Shown: positions 16,008-25,288 of the stretch, in pieces | Numbering within the stretch: position 1 is the stretch's first letter | How the letters are laid out: each line of letters begins with the position of its first letter | Source: Mesorhizobium sp. LHD-90 | GTDB taxonomy: Bacteria > Pseudomonadota > Alphaproteobacteria > Rhizobiales > Rhizobiaceae | Assembly (NCBI RefSeq): GCF_030929505.1 | Contig: NZ_JAVFVV010000018.1 | Coordinates: forward strand, 81,037 to 145,036 | Direction of reading: 5' to 3' | Length of the DNA stretch: 64,000 nucleotides | Translations under genes and position numbers: made by a program | Notes under the pieces: model-generated | Seen by the model: only the letters and a program-made list of their open reading frames with translations | Databases searched by the model: none | Told to the model about the DNA's origin: nothing

Positions 16008-17120
16008 TCACGGTGCGGTGGGCTGTCTTAGCACCTGCTCGAAGATCGCCAGCGCGTCCTCGAATCCCTCGGCCTGCGCGGCAAAACCGATGCGAAAATG
16101 CGCCGGCATGCCAAAACAGTCGCCCGGCGCGATCAGCACGCCTTGCGCGGCCAGCGCCTGGCAGAACGGGCGGCTGTCGCGGCGGTCGTTGAACCAGGGG
16201 AACGCCACCGTGCCGCCCTCTGGTCTCGCCCAGGAGACGATATGGGAGACGCGCTCCATGAAATCCGTCAACGCCGAAAGATTGGCGCTGGCGACCGCGC
16301 TCAGGCGCTCGAGCAGAACCTGGTGGTTTGTCAGCGCGTGCACCGCTAGCTCTTCGAGGATCGGCGAACTACTTATGGTGAAATAGCCGCGCGCGTCGAC
16401 GGCGCGCTTGCGCAATGCGGCGTCGGCGATGACCAGCCAGCCCAGCCGGAGACCGGCGAGCGACAGCGCCTTCGACATGTCGCCCATGACGATGGCGTTG
16501 GGGATGTCCGCCGCCGTCGGCGATTGCCGGCCGAAATAGAGCGGGTGGTAGACCTCGTCGACGATCAGCGGCACGCCGCGTTCCGCGAAGTTTTCAGCAA
16601 GCGTCCTGATTTCGTCACGCGGCATGACCGAGCCGGCCGGGTTGTGGGGCGTGTTGACCAGTGCAAGCACGGTGCGCGCGTCGGCCGCGCCGACAACCGC
16701 TCCGGCGCGTTGGCAAAAGCCGTCGTCGCGGGAAAGCGTGTAGGCGCGCACGCCGAGCCCCCAGGCCTCGGCCATGACCGCGAAAGGAGAAAAGGCGGGG
16801 GCGGGCAGCACGACATTGGCTCCCGGCCGGGCCGCCAGGCAAAGCAGGATGAGCAGCGCTTCCGACGCTCCGGTGGTCACCACCACCCAGTCCGGGTCGA
16901 CGCCGAGAAAGCCACCGATCGCCTCGCGCAGCCGCGTGCCGCCTTCCGGCGGCGCATAGCCGATCTTCACATTGCCGATGCTTGCACCGCCGCCCAGCGC
17001 CAGAAGCTCGTCGACGCTCCATTTCGGCCCGGTGCTGGCGGCAAGGTTGTAGCGGATCGACGGCGTGGCGAATTCATGCGCCGCCAGCCAATGGTCGAGC
17101 AGGAAGGGGGGCAGATTCAT
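16008..17120 (-). CDS. PLP-dependent class I/II aminotransferase
   Basis: 370-residue fold-type I aminotransferase. The cofactor Lys is expected at 217 in GDMSKALSLAGLRLGW, with the usual NTPHNPAG (residues 156-163) and the Asp/Tyr of VDEVYHPLYFG. The arginine binding the substrate carboxylate is expected in MPAHFRIGFA near the C-terminus. Substrate cannot be told. It is convergent with the preceding unrecognised gene and has no clear operon partner. Confidence 0.88.
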   Translation of the reverse strand: MNLPPFLLDHWLAAHEFATPSIRYNLAASTGPKWSVDELLALGGGASIGNVKIGYAPPEGGTRLREAIGGFLGVDPDWVVVTTGASEALLILLCLAARPGANVVLPAPAFSPFAVMAEAWGLGVRAYTLSRDDGFCQRAGAVVGAADARTVLALVNTPHNPAGSVMPRDEIRTLAENFAERGVPLIVDEVYHPLYFGRQSPTAADIPNAIVMGDMSKALSLAGLRLGWLVIADAALRKRAVDARGYFTISSSPILEELAVHALTNHQVLLERLSAVASANLSALTDFMERVSHIVSWARPEGGTVAFPWFNDRRDSRPFCQALAAQGVLIAPGDCFGMPAHFRIGFAAQAEGFEDALAIFEQVLRQPTAP

Positions 17121-17267
17121 CCAAAAAGTCTCCGCGAGGCGCTGAACCTAACCGTGGCACGACCGGAGAGATAGGGCCAGCGCCGGCGGGCGCTGGCGGC
17201 ATGGTTGCGGCAATGGCGACGACGCCCGCTCGAACCTTTTCGCGCGGGCGGCGTGCCGGAAAAACTC

Positions 17268-17471
17268 TCAGTCGTCCCAGGCGACGCCGACCGGAACGCC
17301 GGCATAAAGCGCCGCATCAACTACCATGTCCGACACCTGCTGGCGCGAGACCCCGAGGCCCGGGTTGCGCGTCATGATCTCGTCCACTGCGTCAGGCAAC
17401 ATGAGAAAACTGTTTTGTTTCGCTGCGACCGCGGTGCGCACGGCCGATGCCAGTTGATTTGCCGGTTGCAT
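17268..17471 (-). CDS. Small hypothetical protein
   Basis: 67 residues, start ATG 17471 after AAGGGGC. Mostly helical: MQPANQLASAVRTAVAAKQN, then an acidic C-terminal half (DAVDEIMTRNPGLGVSRQQVSDMVVDAALYAGVPVG). No family recognised. The 255 bases upstream (17472-17726) are partly AT-rich. Confidence 0.5.
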   Translation of the reverse strand: MQPANQLASAVRTAVAAKQNSFLMLPDAVDEIMTRNPGLGVSRQQVSDMVVDAALYAGVPVGVAWDD

Positions 17472-17726
17472 GTTTTGCCCCTTTAATAGTTCCCACCCGC
17501 GTATATTATGCCTGATTCGCCAACGACTTATTGATATTTTGCAGCAATCCGCGGCCCCTCTTTAAGCTTGTGTGCACGATCGCGTGACTGGGACGCGGAT
17601 CAGACGCGGCCAGCGGTCGACGTTTGTCACACGCGCCGCAGACGCATGCCATGTCCGCCTGCATCTGCGCCGTCGACCGTCCAAGGATCGCGGCCCAAGA
17701 GGCCCGAACCTCCATAGGACCGATGC

Positions 17727-18095
17727 CTATTTGGAGGCGACGATCTTGCAGCCGCCGATGAACTTGACCTTGTATTTCTTGCGCCCGGCCTCGCAATCGG
17801 AGACCGCGGCTTTTTCCGCCGCGGCCTGCGAGCCGACATTGACGCGGGCGCCGCACACGAAATTGTAGATACCCGGTCCGTTCATGGTCGAGGCGTAGGC
17901 CGAATGGCCGGCCGCGGCGACATAGGCTTTGTAAGCCTTCTCGCAGCCGCCTTCCATGCCTTGCGGGAAATAGACGCTGGAGCGCTTGTTGCCGACCTTG
18001 CCGGCAAGTGATTCCGCCGCCAGCGCCGGGCCGGCGGCGAGACAGACGCCGGCGAGAAGCGACAGGACGATTTTGGAGAAGTATGGTTTTTTCAT
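17727..18095 (-). CDS. Small exported protein of unknown function
   Basis: 122 residues with a clear signal peptide (MKKPYFSKIVLSLLAGVCLAAGPALA). The mature part has three Cys (GGCEKAY, FVCGARV, SDCEAG, plus GGCKIV near the end) that could form disulfides in the periplasm. No family recognised. The Shine-Dalgarno sequence is weak, but an AT-rich promoter-like block (CTTTATTGTATAACC on the plus strand) lies just upstream at 18105-18119. Confidence 0.65.
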   Translation of the reverse strand: MKKPYFSKIVLSLLAGVCLAAGPALAAESLAGKVGNKRSSVYFPQGMEGGCEKAYKAYVAAAGHSAYASTMNGPGIYNFVCGARVNVGSQAAAEKAAVSDCEAGRKKYKVKFIGGCKIVASK

Positions 18096-18410
18096 TCCAA
18101 GCCAACTTTATTGTATAACCCCAGAGAACCATGGCGGAGAAATTTCACTGTATCCAGTCTTTTCGTATAGTGCGGATGATAAATAGAAGAGGCGTGTGGC
18201 TTTTTTGACATAGGCCTTCGCTGTAACGGGCCGTCTGTGTAGAGACAGTATGAGCGCCCTTGGAAAGGGAGACCCGCGAGCCAATACGCTGCGGCGCTAT
18301 TAGAGCGTGTCGCGCCCGGCAGCGTCGATCCGCCTTGAATTCCGCCGCCACTCGGCCATTCTCGGCGCAGAAGGCGCCGGGCGCGGCCGGCGGCGCAAGA
18401 GGGCATCGTC
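18096..18410. other. Divergent intergenic region, AT-rich at the left
   Basis: 315 bases between the exported-protein gene and the FAD hydroxylase. Bases 18100-18200 are AT-rich and likely contain the leftward promoter. No strong palindrome or regulatory motif was identified near the rightward start. Confidence 0.4.
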
Positions 18411-20027
18411 ATGGCTACGGAAATACCGGTTCTGATTGTCGGTGCTGGCCCGACCGGCCTGTCGCTGGCGATCATGCTAAGGCTTAACGGCGTGCCCGTG
18501 CGCATCATCGACCGCAGCCCCGCACCGGCGGCCGTGTCGAAGGCGCTGGCCGTGTGGAGTGGCAGCCTGGAGGCGCTGCACGCCATGGGCGCGGTGGAAA
18601 AATTCCAGCAGCGCGGGGTCAGGCTGAAGTCGCTGATCGCCGGCGACGGCCCGCGCCAGCTTGCGGCGATCGCCGTCGGCGACGGCATCGACAGCCCCTA
18701 TCCCTATCCGCTGTTGTTGCCGCAGTCGCGCACTGAGGAGATCCTGACGGAGCGGCTGGCCGGCCTCGGTGTGACGGTGGAACGCGGCGTCGAGCTGGTC
18801 GGCCTCGTCCAGGACGACAGCGGCGTGAACGCGACGCTGAAATATGACGATGGACGCGAGGAGCCGGTGCGGACAAAATACCTGGCCGGCGCCGACGGCG
18901 CGCGCAGCGCCGTGCGCCACGCCCTCGACGTCGCGTTCGAGGGCTATACCGAGCCGCAGATGTTCCTGCTCGGCGACGTCAGGATCGACGGCGCGAACCT
19001 TGACCGCCGCAGCCTCTACATCTGGTGGCACGGCGGCAACACGGTGGCGCTGTTCCCGTTCGAGGATGGCATCTGGCGCATCGTCACCATGCGCGAAGAC
19101 AGCGAGGATTCCTCGCCGCCGACGCTGGAGGAATTGCAAGAACTCATGGATCGCCACGGCCCGCCCGGCGCGCGCATAGGCGATCCGACCTGGCTCTCCT
19201 CCTTCCGCATCAACGAGCGGCTGGCGCGAAAATTCCGCGTCGGCCGTGTGTTCCTGGCCGGCGACGCTGCCCACATCCACAGCCCGGCCGGCGGGCAGGG
19301 CATGAACACCGGCATCCAGGACGCCTTCAATCTCGGCTGGAAACTCGCTCACGTCCTGCAGGGACGCGGCGACGCGGAACTGCTGCTCGACAGCTACGAG
19401 GCGGAACGCCGCCCGGTGGCGCGCGAGGTGATCCGCGGCTCGGCGCAGCGGCTGCATGTCGCCTTCGCCCCCGGCAAGGTAGCGACCTTCGTGCGTGATA
19501 TCGCGGTGACGGTGGCGGGCAATCTGCCCGCGGTGCAGAAGATGCTGACGGTGGAACTGTCGGAGACCACGATCGTCTACAAGGATGGCCCGCTGGTGGC
19601 GCTGGGCGACCCGCCGCGGCGGCCCAAACGTACGGATGTCGGGACGCGCGCCCTCGACGCGACGTTCGTCGACGTTGCCAGCGGCGAGCCGCGGCCGTTG
19701 TGGCCGGAGTTCTTGCCGACCGGCCACACGCTGCTGCTGTTTCCCGCGCCCGGCAAGCCGTTTTCGCTCGACGGCGCTCAGGACGCTTTTGCGGGCAACG
19801 CGCTGAAAATCCTGATGCTGGACGAGAGGAGCGATCCCAACGGCGAAGTGCGCGATCGCTACCACGTCGAAGCGCCGGGCTGGGTGCTGGTGCGTCCCGA
19901 CCAGGTGGTGGCGGCGCGCGGGACGGAGGAGGAGATTGGGCGGGCGACGGCGTATCTTGAAAGGGTGGCGGGCCTCGCGGCCGCGCGTCCCGAGCACGCC
20001 GAACGGCCCTTCGCGGAAACCAGATGA
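18411..20027 (+). CDS. FAD-dependent aromatic hydroxylase (class A monooxygenase)
   Basis: 538 residues of the PheA/TfdB/MhpA type, which hydroxylate phenolic rings using NAD(P)H and O2. Motifs in order: VLIVGAGPTGLSLAI (FAD dinucleotide, residue 6 on), GADGARSAVR (DG motif, about 165), and VFLAGDAAHIHSPAGGQG followed by MNTGIQDAFNLGWKL (FAD ribityl, about 275-305). A C-terminal thioredoxin-like domain of the phenol-hydroxylase type follows (about 385 to 530). The substrate cannot be inferred because there are no ring-cleavage genes nearby. Confidence 0.9.
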   Translation: MATEIPVLIVGAGPTGLSLAIMLRLNGVPVRIIDRSPAPAAVSKALAVWSGSLEALHAMGAVEKFQQRGVRLKSLIAGDGPRQLAAIAVGDGIDSPYPYPLLLPQSRTEEILTERLAGLGVTVERGVELVGLVQDDSGVNATLKYDDGREEPVRTKYLAGADGARSAVRHALDVAFEGYTEPQMFLLGDVRIDGANLDRRSLYIWWHGGNTVALFPFEDGIWRIVTMREDSEDSSPPTLEELQELMDRHGPPGARIGDPTWLSSFRINERLARKFRVGRVFLAGDAAHIHSPAGGQGMNTGIQDAFNLGWKLAHVLQGRGDAELLLDSYEAERRPVAREVIRGSAQRLHVAFAPGKVATFVRDIAVTVAGNLPAVQKMLTVELSETTIVYKDGPLVALGDPPRRPKRTDVGTRALDATFVDVASGEPRPLWPEFLPTGHTLLLFPAPGKPFSLDGAQDAFAGNALKILMLDERSDPNGEVRDRYHVEAPGWVLVRPDQVVAARGTEEEIGRATAYLERVAGLAAARPEHAERPFAETR

Positions 20028-20305
20028 AGTCTGGAAAAACGAATGGGGCCAATGGGATGGCCGGCGGAAAGCGCGATTTCGCCGAGACACGCATCGCCGG
20101 CCGCCGCGAAACGCCGTTCCGGCCCGACCGGTGTCGGAATCTTCGGTCGCGACGCACGGCCCGGAGTTGCGATCACAACGATAGGAAAATAATCCTTGAC
20201 ACCGTGATGCCGGTCTGGCATGGTTGCGCTATCGTCGGATAGGCGTGGCTGGTCGCGGCCCACCGCTTGCGGCGCCGGGCTGGGCCGCCTGTCAGGCGCG
20301 TCGCG

Positions 20306-20572
20306 TCACTCGATGATGCGCACGGCCTGGGAAACGGCTACCGACCTGACTTTGTCGTCCTGTTCGAGGGTTTCCAGCGTTTCCGGCGCGAATTCGGCGG
20401 TGAACAGTTTTTCGTCGATACGCTCGGTCAGGCGGACCCCTTCCGGCACATAGTCGTCTTGCTTCACCTTGATGATGGCGCGAAGGTCGCAGTTTTCCCG
20501 CTGCGCCCTTTCCACGACGACGCCTCCGGTCACCTTGTGAAACGCGTTGGATTTTATCTCGAAGCCGCCCAT
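20306..20572 (-). CDS. Free-standing subtilisin-propeptide-like (I9-like) small protein
   Basis: 88 residues, no signal peptide, start ATG 20572 after GGAG. The order of strands and helices (DLRAIIKVKQDD; LFTAEFAPETLETLEQ; DKVRSVAVSQAVRI) is that of subtilisin propeptides and I9 inhibitors: strand, helix, strand, strand, then a helix before a last strand ending in a hydrophobic tail. It also parallels the prodomain of the protease encoded just upstream. Being 103 bases downstream on the same strand, it is probably cotranscribed. Role as intermolecular chaperone or inhibitor of that protease is inference. Confidence 0.65.
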   Translation of the reverse strand: MGGFEIKSNAFHKVTGGVVVERAQRENCDLRAIIKVKQDDYVPEGVRLTERIDEKLFTAEFAPETLETLEQDDKVRSVAVSQAVRIIE

Positions 20573-20675
20573 CTCACACTCCGCGTTGGCGTTGGCACGC
20601 AGCAGTCATCTCCGCAATATAGGGCATCCGGCGGTCAAGGAGTATCCCCGTGGCCAGATCGAAGAGGCATAGCCG

Positions 20676-22670
20676 TCACGCGGTCTTCTTTCGCGCCCGC
20701 CTGGCCTTTTTCGGCTTTGCTGCGGTGGTTGTCGCCGCGGGAGCGGCCACCGCGGCCACGGCTGGGCCGGGCGACAGCGCGATCACTTCGCGGAGGGCCG
20801 CGGCCGCGTCGACCCGCCCGGCGCCGTAGCGGTCGTCCCACGCGGTGCCGGGCGGAGGGTTGCGCCGCGCCGTCCTGACCAGAATGTCGCGGACCTGCCG
20901 GATGTCGAGTTGCAGGCCGCGGCTGCGCGCCTCGGCAAACATCAGCGCGACGATGCCCGCGACCGCCGGCGCCGCCATGCTGGTGCCGCTTTTGAGCGTC
21001 GTGCCGGTCCGGGTTCGGGAGTGGGCCGCGACGACCGCGTGTCCGGGTCCTGAGAGCTCGGGTTTTTCCCGTCCGTCCCGGGTCGGGCCGGCGCTCGAAA
21101 ACCAGGAGATCGGCCTGCTTGGCTTGTGCGCGTCGTAGGAGCCTACGACGATCGCCAGCTTTCCGCAGGAGATGGAGCCCACGGTGTGCGTATTGTCGTG
21201 CGGCGGCGCGAAGGCGGACTGGGAACGGTTGTCGCGCTCGATCCACGCATGAAAGCTGCCGTCGGTGATGGCGTCTCCGTGCAGGCGCAGCGTCCAGTCG
21301 CCGCCCGAAGCCGTCCGTTCGAGGAAGACGTTGATCATGTTGTCGCCGTTGTTCGGATCATCGAGCCGGTTCGCGGCGAAAATCTCGATCCCGCCCGCGG
21401 CGCCGGTCGCGGACGCGTTGTTTCCCGGGCTCACCGTGACGAGGCCGTTGCCGCCCGGCGCGATCAGCTCGAGCGAAATCCGGTCGGCGCCCGGATACCA
21501 GAGCTCGAACTCGCCGTGGCTGACATTGCCGAACGGAACCCGCCAGACGATATCGTGCGTGTCCCCCGCGGCGACGCGGCCGGCGTAGTGGATGCCGTCG
21601 TCGTAGGAGTTGGAGGCGGCGATCGTCACGGCCCGGTCGGGCGCGCCGCTGACCAGGCTGTCGATGCCTTCCTCCACGAGCGTGGTGCCGTCATGCGGCC
21701 CTCCATTCGTTCCCAGGCTGATGTTGACCACGCATGGGCGGCCGTCCGCCTTTGTGACGATGTATTTGATCGCCTCCAGCAGTTGCGCCGAGTCGCCGAA
21801 CCGGGAGCCGACGACCTCCGGTCCGAAGAATGCAATGTCGTCATGCGCGACGTCGACAAAAACCAGGTCGGCGTTCGGCGCGAACCCGGCCGCACCCGAG
21901 CCGTTGCCGTTTCCGGCAGCGATGTCCATCACATGCGTGCCGTGCGTGCCCGTGGAGAAGGGCGTGTCGAGACCCGGGCCATAACCCAGGGCGGAATAGG
22001 GATCGGCCTGCCTCAGCGCCGCGTCGATCTCGGCGCGCGTGAATTCGCGGCCATAGGGAACGGCGGCGGACATTCCGGACGAGCGGTCCTGCTTCCAGAT
22101 CGACAGGAGGCGCGTCGAGCCGGAGGCCGACAGGAAATTCCGGTGCGCGAAGTCGCAGCCGTAGTCGACGATGCCGACGACGACGCCGGCGCCGCCATTG
22201 GCCATCGCGCCCGCAGGCAAGGAGGCTGGGGCCGCGCCGGTTTCCTCGACGCCGGCGGCAAGCGCGGGCGCCAGGCGCTGCCCGGCCTTGAGGCTTTTGA
22301 CGAAGCCGCGGCTCCTGACCGATTCGATGCGCTGCGCCGGTATGCGGCCGGTCACGATCGTGTCGCCCGTTTCCGTGGGACCGATCTCCATGCTGGCGCG
22401 GACTTCGCTGAGGGCCTCCCACTCCGCATAACTGGTCACCTTGGCGATGACCGCGACTTCGTCGACCTCGGCGGAAGCCGAGGCGGCCTGCCGGATGCCG
22501 AGTTCGCGGCGCGCTATGACGCGTTGCAGGCGGGGGTCCAACTGAATGTCGACTTTCGCCCGGAAGACCGTCGGCGGGGCGGCCAGTACGGCCACCGCCG
22601 CCGGGTCGGATTCCATGGTGGAAGCAACGAGATAGGCACGGCTGGCTTCCAAGTCCGAATTACTCGGCAT
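20676..22670 (-). CDS. Subtilisin-like serine protease (peptidase S8)
   Basis: 664 residues, start ATG 22670 with AGGAGG seven bases upstream. Residues 36-140 form a propeptide-like region (EVAVIAKVTS to FVKSLKAGQRL). The catalytic domain has Asp169 (GIVDYGCDF), His243 (GTHGTHVMD), oxyanion Asn354 (AASNSYDDG) and Ser564 (SGTSMAAPAVAG). An inserted beta-rich domain (about 365-480) separates the oxyanion Asn from the Ser. The tail is Ala-rich and ends in a basic Lys/Arg cluster. There is no signal peptide, unusual for a subtilase: either cytoplasmic or exported by another route. It is probably in one operon with the downstream propeptide-like gene. Confidence 0.93.
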   Translation of the reverse strand: MPSNSDLEASRAYLVASTMESDPAAVAVLAAPPTVFRAKVDIQLDPRLQRVIARRELGIRQAASASAEVDEVAVIAKVTSYAEWEALSEVRASMEIGPTETGDTIVTGRIPAQRIESVRSRGFVKSLKAGQRLAPALAAGVEETGAAPASLPAGAMANGGAGVVVGIVDYGCDFAHRNFLSASGSTRLLSIWKQDRSSGMSAAVPYGREFTRAEIDAALRQADPYSALGYGPGLDTPFSTGTHGTHVMDIAAGNGNGSGAAGFAPNADLVFVDVAHDDIAFFGPEVVGSRFGDSAQLLEAIKYIVTKADGRPCVVNISLGTNGGPHDGTTLVEEGIDSLVSGAPDRAVTIAASNSYDDGIHYAGRVAAGDTHDIVWRVPFGNVSHGEFELWYPGADRISLELIAPGGNGLVTVSPGNNASATGAAGGIEIFAANRLDDPNNGDNMINVFLERTASGGDWTLRLHGDAITDGSFHAWIERDNRSQSAFAPPHDNTHTVGSISCGKLAIVVGSYDAHKPSRPISWFSSAGPTRDGREKPELSGPGHAVVAAHSRTRTGTTLKSGTSMAAPAVAGIVALMFAEARSRGLQLDIRQVRDILVRTARRNPPPGTAWDDRYGAGRVDAAAALREVIALSPGPAVAAVAAPAATTTAAKPKKARRARKKTA

Positions 22671-23002
22671 TTGAACCTCCTGTCGCCTAAAGCGGAAAAA
22701 TATATCAAATAATATAGGGAATTGAAGTGGAAATATTGCAAGATACGATTTGTATTGTCGCCACAAGGCGATGCTCCGGCCGCATGTGCCCTCGCGGCGT
22801 CGATCCGGGCGACTGCACGTCCCATACGCGTCGTGCCGCCGGTCGCCACATCGACCGTGCCGAGAGAACAACGCCAGCGGTGCGGCGCGCGAGCAGCGCG
22901 GGCTTGAGCATCCGAGGCTCCAGGCGCGCGCTTCCATCCATTCATGCCCCGTTCACTTGACCGCCTGTACGACGAGGCCCTCGAAAATGAGGAGACCTAT
23001 CC
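22671..23002. other. Divergent intergenic region
   Basis: 332 bases between the protease (minus) and the RTX protein (plus). 22690-22745 is markedly AT-rich and probably holds the protease promoter. The remainder is GC-rich, with no motif I can support. Confidence 0.4.
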
Positions 23003-23998
23003 ATGGCACTGATCAGAGGCACCAACGGCGGCGAGATCATCCCCGGCACGTCCCAGAGTGACGAGATCTACGGCTACGGCGGCAACGACAAGATCTACGG
23101 CTACGAAGGCCACGACTTCATCTCCGGCGGCGCCGGCAACGACACGCTCTACGGGGGCTCGGGCGACGACGACATCTATGGCGACAGCGGCATCAACACG
23201 CTTGTTGGTGGCTCCGGCGAGGACTGGTTCCGCACAAGCGCCCGCTCGACCGGCCTGAGCGACGACTATATTGCCGATTTCGAACTGGGCTACGACCGCA
23301 TCGATCTGCGCAACTGGGGCGTGTCCGATTTCACCCAGGTGCAGGCGCTGCTCGGCAACACATCCGACGGCGGCTCGATCATCAACGCCTATCTCGGCGG
23401 CGTGAACCATGTCATCGAGATCGCGGATGTCACCCGCGGCGAATTCATCTCCGGCGATTTCGTGTTCGACACCTCCACCGCCGCGCGCAATCTGAGCGGC
23501 ACGAATTCCGCCGACGTGCTGTTCGGCGGACGTGGCCACGACCTGATCGACGGCAATGGCGGCAGCGACAGACTGCTTGGCGGGCTCGGCAACGACGACA
23601 TCTATGGCGAAAGCGGCAACGACCAGATCTGGGGCGGGCTGGGCAGCGACCTGTTGTCGGGCGGTTCCGGCGACGACGTCTTCCGCTTCGTCAGCGTCTC
23701 GGAGATGACCAGCGCCTCGGGCAGGGACGTGATCACCGATTTCCAGATCAATGACGGTTTTGGCTATGACGACCTGATCGACCTCTCGAAGATCGATGCC
23801 GATCCGACACGCGCCGGTAACCAGGCGTTCGACTTCATCGGCCGGGACGGGTTTATCTTCCCCGGCGAATTGCGTTACGCCTACAATTCGGCGGGCGACA
23901 CGGTGATCGCCGGCAACATCGATAACGATACGTCGGCCGAGTTCCAGATCGTGCTCGTCGGCCGCCACGTGCTCGACGCGAACGACTTTATCGTGTGA
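23003..23998 (+). CDS. RTX (hemolysin-type Ca2+-binding repeat) protein
   Basis: 331 residues, start ATG 23003 after GGAGACC. Two blocks of calcium-binding nonapeptides GGxGxDxxx: residues about 20-75 (YGYGGNDKIYG, GGAGNDTLYGG, SGDDDIYGDSG) and about 165-225 (FGGRGHDLIDG, GGLGNDDIYGESG, GGSGDDVFRF). Between and after them lie beta-rich M10/serralysin-C-terminal-like segments ending in DANDFIV. There is no signal peptide; such proteins normally leave through a type I secretion system using a C-terminal signal. No secretion genes are in the window. Function outside the cell unknown. Confidence 0.88.
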   Translation: MALIRGTNGGEIIPGTSQSDEIYGYGGNDKIYGYEGHDFISGGAGNDTLYGGSGDDDIYGDSGINTLVGGSGEDWFRTSARSTGLSDDYIADFELGYDRIDLRNWGVSDFTQVQALLGNTSDGGSIINAYLGGVNHVIEIADVTRGEFISGDFVFDTSTAARNLSGTNSADVLFGGRGHDLIDGNGGSDRLLGGLGNDDIYGESGNDQIWGGLGSDLLSGGSGDDVFRFVSVSEMTSASGRDVITDFQINDGFGYDDLIDLSKIDADPTRAGNQAFDFIGRDGFIFPGELRYAYNSAGDTVIAGNIDNDTSAEFQIVLVGRHVLDANDFIV

Positions 23999-24088
23999 GC
24001 GATAGACGCCGGTCGCGGCGCACAGTCAGAGCCTATGTGACCGGCCAATGTTGGGCCGTTCGCGGCGCTGGCGGTCGAAGTCAGGCGC

Positions 24089-25174
24089 TCACTCCGGCAG
24101 CGAAAACACCGCGCAGGGCGCGGCGATGCCGCGCAGCGGATGGTTTCCGAGCGGGACCAGCGGCTGGCTGGTATGCGTCGCGAAAGCGCCGGAGACCAGC
24201 ACCGTGCGGCCGAGTTCCTTGCACAGCCCTTCCAACCGGCTGACCAGGTTGACGGCAGGGCCGATCGCGGTGAAGTCCAGGCGGTCGGCGGCGCCGATAT
24301 TGCCCCACAGCATCTCGCCGACATGCAGCGCCAGCCCGAACGGCAGCGGCGGCAGGTTTTGCGCGGCCCGGGCGCTGTCGAGATGGTCCATGCCGGCGCG
24401 CGCCGCCGCCACCGCGCGCAGCGCGGCCTCGCAGGCCCCGATCGCATCGCGCTCGCCGATCGGGAAGATCGCCAGGACGCCGTCGCCGATGAATTTCAGC
24501 ACCTCGCCGCCGAAGGCGTGGACGGCGCCGGCGATGCGGTCGAACCAGGCGTCGAGCGCCGCGACGACGTCTTCCGGCGCGGTCCGCTCCGACAGGTCGG
24601 TGAAGCCGCGCAGGTCGGCGTAAAGCAGAGCGGCGCGGATCGTCTCCCCCGGCTCGCGCCGCAGCCGCCCGGCCAGCACCTGCGCGGCGCTGCGCCGGCC
24701 GAGATAAGTTTCCAGCAGCACGGCCAGCGTCGAGCGCGTGGCAAGAGCGGCGAGCGGCGCGGCGGCGAAACGCGCCACCTCGCGCAACAGGTCCAACTCC
24801 CCGGGGCTGAACGGGCGAGCCGCCGCCCAGCCGATCACCGCGCCGCCGGGATGTTCGCCGGCCGGTGTTTCCAGCACCTCGGCCGCGCCCAGGCCCTCCA
24901 GCCAGTCGCGGCCGACATTTTTGGCGGATCCGGCGGCCGGCAGGCCAAAACCCAGCGCCTCGACGATGCGTCCGTTGTCAGCCCGCCACAAGAAAGTGCG
25001 CCGCGAAATGATCGGATGCGGCGCCGATTGCGTCAGCGCGCCGCCGGTGAGCGGCAGGCCGTCGGCGGCAAGCCGGGCGCCGAGCGCGGCGAGCAAGGCG
25101 TCGGCGCCGGGCAGGCCGGCCGCCTCGTCGATCAGAAAGGAGAGCGCGGAGGGCAGGTGCATGGCCGCCACCAT
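24089..25174 (-). CDS. Class III adenylate/guanylate cyclase
   Basis: About 361 residues. An N-terminal GAF-like sensor region (1-170) precedes a CYTH-unrelated class III catalytic domain: LLYADLRGFTDLSE (first metal Asp), FGGEVLKFIGDGVLAIFP (second metal Asp, and Lys at the adenine-selecting position), LDFTAIGPAVNLVSRLEGL (Asp at the other base-selecting position and the transition-state Asn/Arg). These residues favour ATP as substrate. No membrane helices. Start uncertain: ATG 25174 is taken; ATG 25198 and ATG 25162 are alternatives with no clear Shine-Dalgarno. Divergent from the SRPBCC gene. Confidence 0.85.
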   Translation of the reverse strand: MVAAMHLPSALSFLIDEAAGLPGADALLAALGARLAADGLPLTGGALTQSAPHPIISRRTFLWRADNGRIVEALGFGLPAAGSAKNVGRDWLEGLGAAEVLETPAGEHPGGAVIGWAAARPFSPGELDLLREVARFAAAPLAALATRSTLAVLLETYLGRRSAAQVLAGRLRREPGETIRAALLYADLRGFTDLSERTAPEDVVAALDAWFDRIAGAVHAFGGEVLKFIGDGVLAIFPIGERDAIGACEAALRAVAAARAGMDHLDSARAAQNLPPLPFGLALHVGEMLWGNIGAADRLDFTAIGPAVNLVSRLEGLCKELGRTVLVSGAFATHTSQPLVPLGNHPLRGIAAPCAVFSLPE

Positions 25175-25288
25175 GCAACGCCGCCGCCCGCATGTCATGA
25201 GGATGCAGCGGCTTTCTTGCGCCGGGCGTCGACCGGACTACATTTCCACTGGAGATGGCAATTTGTTCCAGCCGGAGGAAACAGGCCG

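Noticed and set aside
20196..20224. TTGACA with a possible -10 box between the FAD hydroxylase and the propeptide-like gene
   Set aside because: The hexamer 17 bases downstream reads CATGGT, not like a -10 box, and no gene follows on that strand before the end of the minus-strand gene.
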